A DNA stretch of 64,000 nucleotides from Bimastos eiseni (taxonomy: Eukaryota > Annelida > Clitellata > Crassiclitellata > Lumbricidae). The notes under the pieces are model-generated. The model was not told the origin of the DNA, did not search any database, and was given only the letters and a program-made list of their open reading frames with translations. Of the stretch, positions 23,977-34,385 are shown one piece after another; position 1 is the stretch's first letter, and every line of letters begins with the position of its first letter. The position numbers were made by a program, and so were the translations under genes. The stretch spans positions 3,337,661 through 3,401,660 of the forward strand of contig OY365814.1 in the NCBI GenBank assembly GCA_959347315.1, read 5' to 3'.

Positions 23977-25805
23977 TATATTATTATTATTATTATTATT
24001 ATTAACTGTTATCCCGTGAAGAATCACGGATTGGAAAATATAGTAGCCCACGATTCAACCCATTTCCTCCAATTGCATAAAAAGACTACAACTTGACCCC
24101 CGAAGGCAACTAAATTCATCGGCCGTCGAACTGTCAGTGAAACGCCCTCTGAACAATTTTGTTTACACCCTTATGATTATTAGTAACGGCGATTCAACCG
24201 ATTCAAAATCGACTTTTCATCCAATAAGTGTGCATTTCATGATAATAACTGCAAATATACTTACATTACACAATGTATTTAATTCAAATAGCTGCTATTG
24301 TAGTTACACAGACGTGAATAAAACGTTCTTGAGACTCGAATCTGAACTAATTAACTCGTAAAATAGCTCGTAAACAATGGCCTAGGCAATGGCTTGCGGC
24401 GCTGTCCAATCGCGCGCCATCGGACACACACACGTAGGTCACGTGATTTAGGTAATTATTAGTTTAGGATTATTATTTTTTTTATCATTATTATTATTAA
24501 TAATATTACTTCATATTATTATTATTTTTTTCATCAGGGTTTTTAATGTAAATTAGTGATGATGTCGTCCGGAGTAGCCCTACTCGTTGGACTCCTCTCC
24601 TGAGCAGCGAAAGTTCACCTGAAAGCAACAGCGTTGTAGCGTTGAATAGTCATCGAGTTACGCTGGTAGAGAAAAGTCGTCTCCCTCTGCTCCCCAGTGA
24701 CGGCGTTCAGTTTGTGTCCGAGTTCTGAAAGGAAACTTTGGCCTTCGGAATTGATTGGGCCAAAGGTTTCCAATGCCACCGGTGTGAAGACGTACGTGGC
24801 GGCTAGCTCGGCGTATTTCTGAGTTTTGAGGTTCGCCGCCCTCTCGGCCGCTGCGCCCGCTCTTTGTGACGTTTCTGGCAGATACGAAATTGCCATTGTA
24901 TCTGATACTGTTGCGTCCCATATAAAACACCGCCCTGCCCGCCATGGTATATGAGTGAGTCCGTCTGGTCTTTTTCCATCAGATCGGGTCAAGCCCATCG
25001 GCTCTTTGACAATGGGTATCCCTGCACGGATTAGACTCCGTTCAGGGCCGAGTGTCTGGGCCAGCGTCCCAGGTCCAGGCCACATGAGAGACCGTGATAT
25101 TCGTTTCCCTCGACCAGGGCACCGCATGGGCACCAATGACGTAAACAGACGGGTAACCCAAGTCTGTAACCCGCCATATTAAATATTATATTATTATTGT
25201 TATTATTATTCAAAAAAGCAACACACTTGCTGATACATACAAGTTATGTCCTAATTCATATGGATTTACAATTTAGACGAAAATCAAATAAAAGTGAATT
25301 ACTTACCGAATGATAGGACAGCTTTTCTGCTGATCAAGTTCTCGGAGCATATCGTTATCGAAGGGAAGCGTAGAGATCGATTGTAAGCCACTGTATAGCT
25401 GACAGTGGTTGGATATTTCAAATAATACGATGTGTGATCGTAAATCTGAAAGACCATGAAACCTGTTCCGAAGAGTAGAAGCATCGTCCAAACAACCTTA
25501 CGGATTAAGGAACCGATTTTGTGGTCTGATTGTTTGACCAAATAAGACAACCCAACAACCGATACTTCTTCTGCAAAGATTTCCATCCTACGTCTCACGA
25601 TCATTGTCATCATACCACAGAAACTGGTACCATTATTGCCTTGCATCTTGTATAAGTCGTCAAGAGGCTCTCCATGTGGATCCGTCTGACATTCGGAAAC
25701 GTCTGATTGTTTTTCAATATCTTCCTATTTTCCATCTTCTACAAATGGCTGAATGGCCAAGATCTCACCTTCCCGCATATATTCGATTGAGAATGGATAA
25801 CTCAT
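12786..25805 (-). CDS. DEG/ENaC (ASIC-like) sodium channel, paralog A, 7 coding exons
   Basis: Whole-gene span; exons are listed separately. Joining 25307-25805, 22597-22778, 21290-21377, 20324-20436, 19853-19951, 16194-16335 and 12786-13255 keeps phase throughout and gives 531 codons including the stop. The order of parts is that of the DEG/ENaC family: cytoplasmic N terminus, first membrane segment, FPSITIC motif, extracellular PGANYGL block, cysteine-rich block with CKC, YLDIFY strand, then a second membrane segment with GALGLILGCT. Such proteins form trimeric cation channels in the plasma membrane; the gating stimulus cannot be read from sequence. Odd points: codon 27 from the first ATG is TAG (25725-25727), the exon 4 donor is GTTGGC, and exon 6 has no donor at the position used by paralog B. 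A start at the Met at 25646 would give 477 residues with both membrane segments intact. Family is certain; whether it is functional is open. Confidence 0.85.
13728..14558. mobile_element. Harbinger-like MITE with TAA target duplication
   Basis: The left end GGGGTCGTTCACATATTA and the right end (complement GGGACCGTTCACATATTA) form about 25-bp inverted termini, continuing into AYATAACG on both sides. TAA flanks both ends (13725-13727 and 14559-14561). A 3-bp TAA duplication and the termini fit PIF/Harbinger; no transposase is visible in 831 bp. It lies in intron 6 of paralog A. Confidence 0.8.
16194..16335 (-). CDS. Paralog A exon 6: cysteine-rich block; 3' boundary uncertain
   Basis: A TTTGTAG acceptor precedes LSMLPAPYGDC, then MKCMTRC and KCKC, the cysteine-rich region before the thumb of DEG/ENaC channels. 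Paralog B ends this exon right after QFDG, but paralog A has no GT there. Two later donors keep phase 1: GTAGGC (exon end 16194) or GTAATT (exon end 16179). Each pairs with a different acceptor of the last exon and adds a few residues. Confidence 0.85.
17030..17965. repeat. Dispersed GGAAGCTGGATTGATGAAAA units in intron 5 of paralog A
   Basis: About eight degenerate 35-38 bp units at 17035-17130 and 17690-17835, then an inverted unit at 17925-17965. Confidence 0.75.
18530..19150. mobile_element. Foldback-type element with inverted GGAAGCTGGAT arrays
   Basis: It begins with TTCCGAAGGTTCGATGGTCC, then direct units (18625-18710), a SINE-like insert (18715-18965) and inverted units (18995-19160) reading ATCCAGCTTCCATTTA. 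Confidence 0.65.
18715..18968 (+). repeat. SINE-like repeat in intron 5 of paralog A
   Basis: Same family as 57062-57195: GTAGACTAGTGGTGAACACA, GGTTGACTTCTTTCCTTCTT and a TTTTGTCAGTTTTAAAT tail. An extra internal section separates the head and tail. Tail-only fragments occur at 13672-13707 and 15212-15235. Confidence 0.6.
19853..19951 (-). CDS. Paralog A exon 5: HDEKDAP and GFRVGVG block
   Basis: 99 bp and 33 whole codons, phase 0 at both ends, CTGTAG acceptor and GTAAGT donor. It encodes VVLHDEKDAP, then VGFRVGVGVS and SISFSLRN, the conserved beta-strand pair of DEG/ENaC extracellular domains. Paralog B exon 5 has the same length and the same VGFRVG core. Confidence 0.9.
20324..20436 (-). 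CDS. Paralog A exon 4: PGANYGL block
   Basis: 113 bp, from a TTTAG acceptor. It completes the codon from exon 3 and encodes TTQPGANYGLRLALW followed by NQSDC, the family's PGxxxGLxLxL motif. The 3' splice point that keeps phase uses GTTGGC, a weak donor; paralog B has GTAGGC at the same place. Length is identical to paralog B exon 4. Confidence 0.88.
21290..21377 (-). CDS. Paralog A exon 3: conserved cysteine block ending FTFNP
   Basis: 88 bp between a TTTCAG acceptor and a GTAATC donor, ending in phase 1. It encodes CSFGNVPC at its start and GYCFTFNP at its end, matching the DEG/ENaC extracellular signature of a cysteine block, then G-x-C-x-x-F-N. Paralog B has an exon of exactly the same length and phase at 52926-53013. 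Confidence 0.9.
21585..21800. repeat. GGAAGCTGGAT-like repeat units in intron 2 of paralog A
   Basis: Degenerate direct units such as AGAAGTTGGATTTGTGAACG and AAAGTTGGATTATTGAC. Confidence 0.6.
22250..22550. repeat. 12-bp minisatellite (CACCTGAGCTGC units) in intron 2 of paralog A
   Basis: Many variant copies of CACCTGAGCTGC and CACCTGCATCTG. The unit length is divisible by three and lacks stops, so long ORFs appear in all three minus-strand frames; they are not genes. Confidence 0.88.
22597..22778 (-). CDS. Paralog A exon 2: extracellular finger/thumb segment
   Basis: 182 bp, from an AAG acceptor to a GTAAGA donor. It starts with two bases that complete the Gly codon split by exon 1 and ends in phase 0 (61 codons with the split one). 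It encodes a segment around QNVDWEFVYQSTLIKMDEAL and is poorly conserved with paralog B exon 2, which is 8 codons shorter. This region is variable in the family, so the call rests on splice signals, phase and position. Confidence 0.75.
22950..23475. repeat. Long (TTA)n microsatellite with higher-order units
   Basis: TTA/ATT runs with interspersed TTATTAGTGTCATTGTTATT units repeated at least five times, and short AATAATAATAAT stretches. It lies in intron 1 of paralog A, before RLE-LINE fragment 1. Confidence 0.95.
23572..23890 (-). mobile_element. RLE-type LINE fragment 1 (C-terminal end)
   Basis: Minus strand: VDTLVPSYQQATAEAVGAAR, then FVPLALETLGPINS and IQRFNTVAFAGSF, with two in-frame stops. 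This is the C-terminal end shared by fragments 2 to 5. A (TAA)n microsatellite abuts the 5' end at 23890 and another begins right after the 3' stop at 23575. Confidence 0.75.
23895..24005. repeat. (TTA)n microsatellite at the 5' edge of RLE fragment 1
   Basis: Near-pure TTA triplets, abutting the LINE sequence. Confidence 0.95.
24600..25178 (-). mobile_element. RLE-type LINE fragment 2
   Basis: Minus strand: a zinc-binding motif CPCGALVEGNEYHGLSC, then PMGLTRSDGKRPDGLTHIPW, CFIWDATVSDT and ALETFGPIN. The Cys-Cys-His-Cys block followed by PD and then D about 15 residues later fits the restriction-like endonuclease at the C terminus of R2/R4/NeSL-type LINEs. A frameshift separates the zinc block from the PD block. 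(TAA)n repeats lie at both ends. Confidence 0.8.
25307..25805 (-). CDS. Paralog A exon 1: N terminus, first membrane segment, FPSITIC motif
   Basis: The ATG at 25803-25805 aligns with the paralog B start (MSYPFSIEYMREGE against MSHPFTIQYMQEGE). An in-frame TAG follows after 26 codons; after it the frame continues through EIFAEEVSVVGLSYLVK, a hydrophobic segment (VVWTMLLLFGTGFMVF) and RFPSITIC. The exon ends in phase 1 at a good donor, GTAAGT. A downstream Met at 25646 could serve as start. In the family, the N-terminal gating motif is His-Gly; here it is Val-Gly. Confidence 0.85.
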
Positions 25806-27560
25806 CTTAAAGTTCTCGTCCAATTTGGTGAAGGAATAGCTTTAAAGCCGAAATATGTGCATTAAAGATGTCGCGCTTTTTAATGGCTTTGGCCTGATAA
25901 TTTTTATCTATGCGCTGCCAAGCTAATTTGAGAACGTGAGTCGATAATTGACAGCTCCGCTCTGCCTACATACATTTTTTCATTGCGGCGCTAGGTCATG
26001 CTATGGAAGATCGGAGTTGTCACATTCCATTTGGTCGCTTTGATGAGTGGATGAATTATAGTGGTATACGAGTTGCGGAAATACAGGGTGTCTCAACAAA
26101 CAATACCCCACCAGAAGAAATTAAATTTCTCAACAACATACAGAGATACCTTTACCAAGCTTTGATGCATTTACATTAACACTGCCGGGTGAGGATATGC
26201 CATCAGTGGTTTTACCTAGGCCGATGGGCCACCAAGAGCGATACGCAAGGTGAACCGGCTCACCGGGTACTCCGAATATGGCTGGTCAACGGAGGTGCTG
26301 GAAGGACACCAGAAGGCGTATGAAGCATGTAGTTATACGACAGGCCCATCAGCCTCCTTAACCTACCCTACCCTATCTCCTTACCTCCTTCTTCTAACTG
26401 TACTTCTTCATTGCTGTGGGTTGTATTATTGCCTATTCATTCAAACACAGGCGTTGAGCTGTTACTCTAGGCCTGGCTATACGTACTAATTGTGAATGCT
26501 CATGGAGGCTCATTCGGAAACAGTAAACGCCATTGTCCGAATATGTTTGAAGTGATGGACGCCACAATGCCTTTACATGATATCTTCCGAACTATGGCGA
26601 ATTGCTTGATGGATGATTCCAATTATGACGACAAAGGAGACGGTAGACACGATAAAACAGGGTTTGAAACTTCTTCAAATAGAGAATAGATGATATAGGT
26701 GACAGAATCAAGTGGTGAAGAAGAATTACTGTGCTTGTGTTGTTATGAATAACTCAGTTGAGATTCCCAGTTTGGCTTGAAAGGAGAGATCATTGATATC
26801 TGTCGCATCTTTTTAGCACTCTGACCATTGCATACGGTAGAGGAAAACACAATTATTTTGTCATGCCCTTAAAAAATGGAGAATTAGCTTTCGAATTATG
26901 AATATACAGGATGGCTCACTAAAATTGCTTCGCTGGACTAAATGCAATTTATCAGCAATCAATGGAGATCACCTTGTCGCAATTTTAGTATATACAGCAG
27001 AAAGAGTTTTGAACAACCCTTGACACTTTAACAAAAATATGACAGTGCTTCACAAATGTCAGCTGTTGAATATATTTAAATTCTATTCCGTATTTCAAAT
27101 TTTTGCAATCACTTATACTTTCAATGTAAAATAGCATCGTCGTCCATTAAGAATTCAGAATTCTGACAAACAGTTAATCACAAAACATGTTCGAAGTATC
27201 CAACCCAACTTTCACAAATTCCCGAAACCTGTGTAAGGCTCTGTGCGGCTTTCTTGATCGAGTCGCTGAAGAATTAAATAGACTAGTGTCGCATTTCGCC
27301 AAAAGCTCACAGGACCATGATCTTCATGATTACACTAACACTTTGGTTTTACAGCACTTCAGAAAACATCTCGCCATATGAAACAACATGATGTGTTTCA
27401 ACCTAAAGGTTAAAATGTCAAAGAAATACTTTTACCTCAATATATAAAGCCACTGGATAAATTCTGTAATTCAGTTTAAAGGTTAAAACAGCAAGTTAAC
27501 AACGGGCAATGAAGAACTTTCATCAGCGCTTCTTCCCTGGAAAGACAAACCTCTGCGGAC
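25806..27560. other. Upstream region of paralog A
   Basis: This would hold the promoter and any 5' untranslated exon of paralog A. I see no TATA-type element or CpG cluster that I would defend, and no repeat family. Confidence 0.5.
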
Positions 27561-27564
27561 CAAT

Positions 27565-27740
27565 TTCACTGCTGTTTCATCTTACTTATAGCTTGTATCT
27601 AGACCCCCGTGGATTATGCGATTGTTTTTCGTAAATTATGCGAAAAATTGCATAGTCGCATAATCGCAGAAACAACGCATCCTAGTCATCAAAAATTACA
27701 TGTATATCGTCTGGTCGGTAAACCATAGCCCCATATGCTG
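27565..27740. repeat. Third copy of the ATTATGCG hairpin block
   Basis: Same sequence as 29725-29905, including the preceding CACTGCTGTTTCATCTTA and the GATTATGCGATT / AATCGCATAGTC hairpin arms. The following 60 bp reappear inverted at 30720-30772, tying it to the MULE-like copy C. Confidence 0.8.
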
Positions 27741-27909
27741 ATAATAGCCTGGACAAGCCAATTATAGTTCACACTGACCGAAATTTCCGAACTTTATGCA
27801 GCTGAGTCAAAAGAACAGTTAATGCAAGTACGAACACAAGACTCTTTGCTCCATGGTCTGTTTGGTCGTCTTCCGGGAGAAGGATACCAGTGGAGATTAG
27901 GCAATCACA

Positions 27910-29720
27910 AAGCCTGAAATTATTTTTAAAAGGCATAAATCTATTACTCTTATCATTCTTTTATATAAGTTGTCAACATTAACAGTCTACTTGCTTCGAT
28001 CATAGCCAGCATTGTGCACTATCTGCCGACCTCGTTAATTCAATGTTTAGTTATGTTATTAGTTAAGCACTCTCTAAGATTATCTGAATAATAAGGACTA
28101 ATCTGCGTCCACCAGGAGATAATGTCTCACGGATACATTGAAGCTAGGATGCTACTTGGGTTGCCCTATTAAGTGTGTCATTCGATCCCTTAACGCTTCC
28201 TACTTTTTCATAGACCATGAAATCTGTATCCTGAATCATTATATACAATCGGAAACAAATGAAGGATAATTTAATATGAAATTAATTTTCATGATACTTT
28301 CATGAATTTTGTGGCGTACTCCGGTTGGGGTCAGCATCGGGCGTTCCCGTGTCAGCAGCAGTTTTGGCGAACGCCCTGGGAAAACTTTGAATTCCTTCCC
28401 ATCTTCTCCTAGTAACTAGGAAGGCCGAGCTCCGAGGTTTTCCATTTTTTTAATCGTCCGCGGAGTAGGTTCTGCCCAGTCTGGAGCAGGGTTTCGAGAC
28501 TGTTACGAATTCGAAAGTCATTAGGCTAAAGACGTAATCAATCGTTGTTCGACAAATATTCTTTATTATTAAAGTGGAGCATCAGTGAACAGTCAAAATG
28601 ACCACAACGAATCAGCCTAGTTTTTTGTCCTTCACTCGAGACTCCCTTATACATGTATAGCCGCAGGGAACTCCCAAAGGAAGCGATAAATGCTTTCCCA
28701 TGAGCCAAAATGCCAAGGATGAAGGGGGCGAATCCAAAATGCTACCCCTCGAATATCTAAGCGAAGATTTGCCATCACAAATAAAAAGAGTGTGTCTAAC
28801 ATTGTTAGCATTTACTTTGCTATTAGCATCTGCAGTATATCAATCCGGACAAATATATAATTTTTTTGCTGTCTGAAACGCATTAACATATTATACGGTC
28901 GTGCAGTGGGCCATCGCATCGGACATTCGGATAAAATTAACATCCGTTTTGATGTTCCATTTTTCAACAACATCCTCTCGTGGTCGTCCATTGAAGACAC
29001 ACGTGAAGATGGAATGATCTTCCAATTGTGAAAAGGCTGAGGAGGTCTAGCCGTGTGGTAATATTTTCCAATTGATTCAAGGCGGTCTGGTTGATACTAT
29101 TCTTACCGCCCAAACCTTTCGAGGCCATTCCTAAAGGCTTTCGTTCTGGTAGTAATAATTATTCATTGTTCACGTTTATTATTCTGGTCAGATGGCGTGT
29201 CATTAAATATATTGATCGTTTTCAAGCCGTGGGACGCTGCAGTGGAGCGGAATGTTCTCTTCCTTCTACACATGTCATCAAATGGCGACCTTGAACTCAT
29301 CATCATCATCATTCCTTGCACTCTAAGCACGGTGCAGAGCTAATGAACATAATGCATTCGTCGATATTAACATTCGCTGTTCCATTACAATGGGAAATTA
29401 TTTGGATGGTTTGAATGCCGTGAGTCGTTTTATTTACCGCTTATAATATTTGAAATAATATTGTATTTGCTGCTGAGTAATAAACAAAGACCAAAATTCG
29501 AACAAGGTAGAACATGTAGAATGTTGTTTGTTGAAATCGTCTCCAGGTTGTGCGCATTCTCTTATTCACTCAATACAGATCAGCCTAAATCATCCTTGTC
29601 CTTGTGAGCCTTGTCCGCCTGAAAGCTATAATGCTCTAATAATATTTTATTAGTGCAACATAGCTTTTAGGCGCAATGGACAGATTCCCTTTTTGCAATT
29701 GATCAAAACAAGACGACTTC
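27910..29720. other. Unassigned intergenic sequence
   Basis: No exon or repeat recognised. Short ORFs lack any family motif. Confidence 0.55.
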
Positions 29721-29767
29721 AGCGGGAAAACTTCACTGCTGTTTCATCTTATTTATATCCTGTATCT

Positions 29768-30409
29768 AGACCCCCGTGGATTATGCGATTGTTTTTCGTA
29801 AATTATGCGAAAAATCGCATAGTCGCATAATCACATAAACAACGCGTCCTAGTCATCAAAAATTACATGTACATCGTCTGGTCGGTAAACCATAGCCCCA
29901 TATCTGTCTATTGTTGCTGCTCTCGATGAATCAAGAATCAATTCACAAAGCCGCATTCTTGTACCGTCTACAGAACAAAAGATTACTTATTCCCAGAGAA
30001 AACCCTGCCAACGGTTTTGACAATCACCTGTCTTTATCATATTATCAAGACCTTCATGATCGACATAAGTTGCAGTAGGCCTACATAAAGACCCCCGTGG
30101 ATTATGCGATTGTTTTTCGTAAATTATGCGAAAAATCGCATAGTCGCATAATCACATAAACAACGCGTCCTAGCCATCAATAATTACATGTACATCGTCT
30201 GGTCGGTAAACCATAGCCCCATATCTGTCTATTGTTGCTGCTCTCGATGAATCAAAAATCAATTCACAAAGCCACATTCTTGTACCGTCTACAGAACAAA
30301 AGATTACTTATTCCCAGAGAAAACCCTGCCAACGGTTTTGACAATCACCTGTCTTTATCATATTATCAAGACCTTCATGATCGACATAAGTTGCAGTAGG
30401 CCTACATAA
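29768..30409. repeat. 321-bp tandem duplication
   Basis: Two units, 29768-30088 and 30089-30409, nearly identical with a handful of substitutions. Each begins AGACCCCCGTGG, contains an ATTATGCGATT hairpin region, and ends GTAGGCCTACATAA. Confidence 0.9.
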
Positions 30410-32090
30410 TATGATTGGCTTATAGAAGGATCATTGCCATCTTTTTATCGGTGTTACGCGCACGATAGACAATTCTCGCAAAAGAAGGTTTTTCTATAGT
30501 ACTGTCGCATCAGGATTAAACTGACTTGAGTCAATAATTTATTTAGCAGTAACTTAATTAGTTATTTAATTAAATTTTTATCCCCCCAAGATCACTGAAG
30601 GTTTTTCCCCTCTAGCAAGAATTGGAAGCAGTCTGCTCCATGGATATGCCTGTAGAAACCTCTGGTATTGAGTGAATTAGGAACTACATACATTTTTTAT
30701 TGGAAAATTTTCTCAAATTATTTAATAAAGTTCGGAAATTTCGGTCAGTGTGAACTATAATTGGCTTGTCTCTGGGAATAAGCAATCTTTTGTTCTGTAG
30801 ACGGTACCAGAATGCGGCTTTGTGAATTGATTCTTGATTCATCGAGAGCAGCAACAGTAGACACATTGACGAAGTAAGAAAAAAGATGCTCATGATGGAT
30901 GAAGAGGTAATTCATCCTATGGGTGAATTAGAGACGAGAGAATATGCGTTCCTGGCCAGTACTGGATGAAATAGGCCTATGCATGCACCTGTGAGACAGA
31001 TTCGACGATGACACATTGTTGATAATAATGTCATTATTTGCTACCAGCAGCCTCAAAAGAGGATCACGTAGGACCTATCACAGTCAATGACATCGTGCAA
31101 CTCATTCAGATCTGCAGACTCAATCCCGATGTCGTGGTGCTTGAGTACGATGACTTGTGCAGTGTGTAAGCAGCAAGATACCACAAATACACAATACTCT
31201 TTGCCACAGTCGAAAAACTTACTACACTTACTGCAGAAAGACTAATCGCAGGAAATGCTGATGATACTCGTGACGAAGAGATATACCTAACTGGTAACGA
31301 AGAAACCAACGATGGAAACGAATTGAGACAGTGGAATTAAATGACCACATAAAGCCTCTATAGCCTCCGTCATCTGAATATCCTTCTAGCATTTTACAGT
31401 TGAATTGGATCTTAGTCACCTTGCCAGTAACCAGCTGTTCCTTGAAACATTAGGTTAAACATCGTCAAAAGTCACCAACGGTCAACCAGGTGCAATGATT
31501 GGATGAATGCACAATATAAAATTATTTCAGCCGAAAATGACTTCTTGTCCTCAATGAAGAATTACATCATCATTGCTATGTTTGCAAGATCGAGGAACCA
31601 ATTTAAACGACATCTGATCACTGTCTGTAGATTCTAGAAAGTTACTCAAATTGCTTAGCTAGTATAATGATAGGCCTATGATACCAAGATGTGTCAGTTA
31701 TTTCTGTTCGCCATAATTATGGCATCGTCATTGGGCTAATCTGAGAATGATCACTTTCACGCATCTATGTATTTTAGTTAAGCAATATTATATTTTTTAA
31801 ATTAATATTTCTATGGTAGTAATGTTACGTACACAAAAGCAATGTTACTTACTGCTTTAGGTAACACTACAACAGTATTTTGGTTAAGTATCATGACTAT
31901 TGCAATTTTCTAGATAATGCAATGTTTAAAATTGTGAATAGTCGTAAACTGTTGCAATAATTACTCATTATCAATGAAACAACTTGCGTTTACTTAGGTG
32001 TCCGTCATCGACTCTTAGCCTTGGTAGGGGGGATTTTGCACCCATCACCATGTGTGGGATAGAAGCCCCTACTCACTTCAGATCAGCCTA
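29910..32090. repeat. MULE-like repeat, copy C, with inverted halves
   Basis: Positions 29910-30690 match copy A 2340-3210 in direct orientation; 30700-32090 match copy A 2330-1460 in inverted orientation. The two halves meet near 30695. Plus-strand relics read ITVNDIVQLIQI, then NPDVVVLEYDDL near 31080-31160, the same protein relic as in copy B. This looks like an internally deleted element with two arms. Confidence 0.75.
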
Positions 32091-32444
32091 GGTCCTTGTG
32101 AGCAGATGCAGCTACTGCAGATATTATCTGCAGTATAATAAGTAGCATTTTCTTTTCGATATCGGAAGGCATGCAGTTCCTTTAAACCACAATGAATGTC
32201 CTCGTCTCTGCCTTGGACAAATGCACATAAAAATATATGGTAGGTTATTTAGGTTGTAAACATGCGAACCTTTTATCTAACCGAAATGCCGTATGTAATT
32301 ATTCCTAATCCCCCGACTGCGACCGTCACTCAGGCGCGTTGTAGGCATACTTACAGCGCGCCATGAGAAGTTGGTGACTTGACAGAGCTAAGCCTTTCTG
32401 TAGCGCCATAGATTTTAAGTTTACGATTCCAATATTGCCAGAGT

Positions 32445-32580
32445 TGTATGGCCTCGAGGCAGTGTCTCGATCTCGAAACGTCTCGAGACAGTTTTTTAGT
32501 GTCTCGGTCTCGGAAGCCTGCTGTCTCGGTTTCGGTCTCGAGGTAGTGTCTCGAATTTTTAGAAACTGTCTTGAAGTGAA
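32445..32580. repeat. GTCTCGG-rich low-complexity patch
   Basis: Repeated GTCTCG/GTCTCGGTCTCGG words. A related CGGTCTTGGTCTT patch lies at 42225-42275. Both may be ends of one degraded DNA transposon family. Confidence 0.6.
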
Positions 32581-32784
32581 AGTGGCACTATGCGTCATGT
32601 ACAACAATGCAGCTCCAGCAGACAATTCTATAAGTCGTCGATGGTGTCATAAATTGCCCGTTTTTCTCTTATAATGTTGTTCAAGCAGCATGTGGATGCA
32701 ATGTTCAACGCATTTCATAATAAGTTGTAAGGTTAACTGACATTATATCGACCCGGGTGATTCAGCTAGTATAATATAATGTAG

Positions 32785-33945
32785 GGGCCTAATGTGAAGC
32801 TGGATCTATGAAAATTATTCTGTTAAACTGGTGGCTGGAATGATGAAACGAATCATGCTTAAATAGAAGCTGGATGGATGTGAGAATTCTACTTGTCGTG
32901 GATCCCTTGAAGTCGAAATCTTTTTATCATTCTCGCTTCCGATTAAACGGCGTTATTTTTCACCAATCCAGGTTCCATTCAAGCATAATTCTTTACGGTA
33001 ATCCAGCTGCCAACTAGGCATTATTCTCTTCATCAATCCATCTCCCAGTTTAACAGTAAACTTTTCAAGTTAAACGTGATTCTTTTCACCGTTCCCTATT
33101 CTACTACTGCCACCCACGAATCTCAATCTGATTTGCAATGGGGGATAATTTACGACAATAAAGTAGCAGATTGCCATTACATTGTATCAGAGATCTGCGA
33201 CAAAATGTCCTGCGCCTAAACGTCCTGCTTCGTACAAAACAGATGCATACAATAATGTTTAATGAAGTTTTTGAGGCCATCGCACAATGGGCATTGAACA
33301 ATATTAATCGTGTTTAGTTAGAAGTTGGATTGATAAAAGTGCCATGGTTTAGGCAAAACCGGCTTCATGAAAAGAAGCATCTTTAAGTATAAACGAGATT
33401 GACGAAAATAATCATGTTTAAGGCGATGCTGGGTTGATGAAGATAATCATGATTAGGAAGAAAGTGATGGTTGAAAATAATCGTACTAAACCAGAAGTGG
33501 GATCGATGAGAAAATTAATTATGTTTAGCTAGAAGCTGGACTGATGGAAAAAATCATGCTTAAAGCGATGATTGATGAAAAGAATCATGTTTGAGCACAA
33601 ACGGGATTGATGAAAATAACGATGCTTAAGTAGAAAGGAGATTGATGAAAAGAATCCTGCTAAAGGCGAAGCTGGATTTATGAAAGAACAATGTTTGAGT
33701 ATAAACGGTATTTTGAAAATGGGATCTATGAGAAAATTGGTGAATCAGAAGCTGAATTTATAAAAAGAATCATGCCTAAGGTGAGGTTAGATTGATATAA
33801 AAAAGAGGATATAATGGGAGCGAGGAAATTGAAAATATTTTAATTTTAAATTGAATACGATTCATTTCATGAACTCAGATTCACCTTGAACATGATTCCT
33901 TTCATCAATCCCGTGTATACTCAAACATGATTCCATTAATGTGCA
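32785..33945. mobile_element. Large foldback-type array of GGAAGCTGGATTGATGAAAA units
   Basis: Direct units at 32800-32885, inverted units at 32935-33090, direct units at 33315-33800 (at least 12), inverted at 33855-33930. The unit is about 36 bp, with AATCATGCTTAA between cores. The alternating orientation is typical of foldback elements. Confidence 0.75.
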
Positions 33946-34051
33946 TAAAATAATCACTGTCTCTATCATCATAGCACATTTATTTAGCACCTCCATCTTA
34001 TACCCATGCACATATTGATGACATTTGTGAGCTTATGAGCCACTTACGTTT

Positions 34052-34135
34052 GTCATCTGGGGGTAAAACTCGAACCCGTACTCTCTGCTCTACAAGCCAA
34101 GCGCTCTACCCGATCGGCGACCGTGCCCCAAACGT
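34052..34135 (-). repeat. tRNA-derived SINE head
   Basis: Minus strand: GGGGCACGGTCGCCGATCGG, GTAGAGCGCTTGGCTT (A-box-like) and GGGTTCGAGTTTTACCC (B box). It resembles a tRNA but lacks a proper acceptor pairing and carries extra bases, so it is called a SINE and not a tRNA gene. Confidence 0.55.
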
Positions 34136-34214
34136 GTGATGACTTGCATGTAGTACGTTCAAATAAGAAATGGGGTGACGTCAACTCAGAAAGAAATATA
34201 ACACCCTAAACAAT

Positions 34215-34385
34215 TGTTATTGTACGGGTGAGATTGCCCGGGGGATATTGTCCAGGAAGAGATTGTCCGGAGGATATTGTCCGCGGAAAGATTGTCCGGG
34301 GATATTACGCGGGAAGAGATTGTCCGGGGAAAATTCTCCGAGGGAATATTGTCCGGTGGATATGCCCAGGTGATATTGTACTGAT
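34215..34385. repeat. Minisatellite of AGATTGTCCGGGGATATT-like units
   Basis: About eight degenerate 18-20 bp units, each with ATTGTCCGG or a close variant, heading repeat D. Confidence 0.75.

Noticed and set aside
34052..34135. Possible tRNA gene on the minus strand
   Set aside because: A and B boxes are present but the acceptor stem does not pair and there are extra bases, so a SINE head is more likely. Same for 53113-53210.
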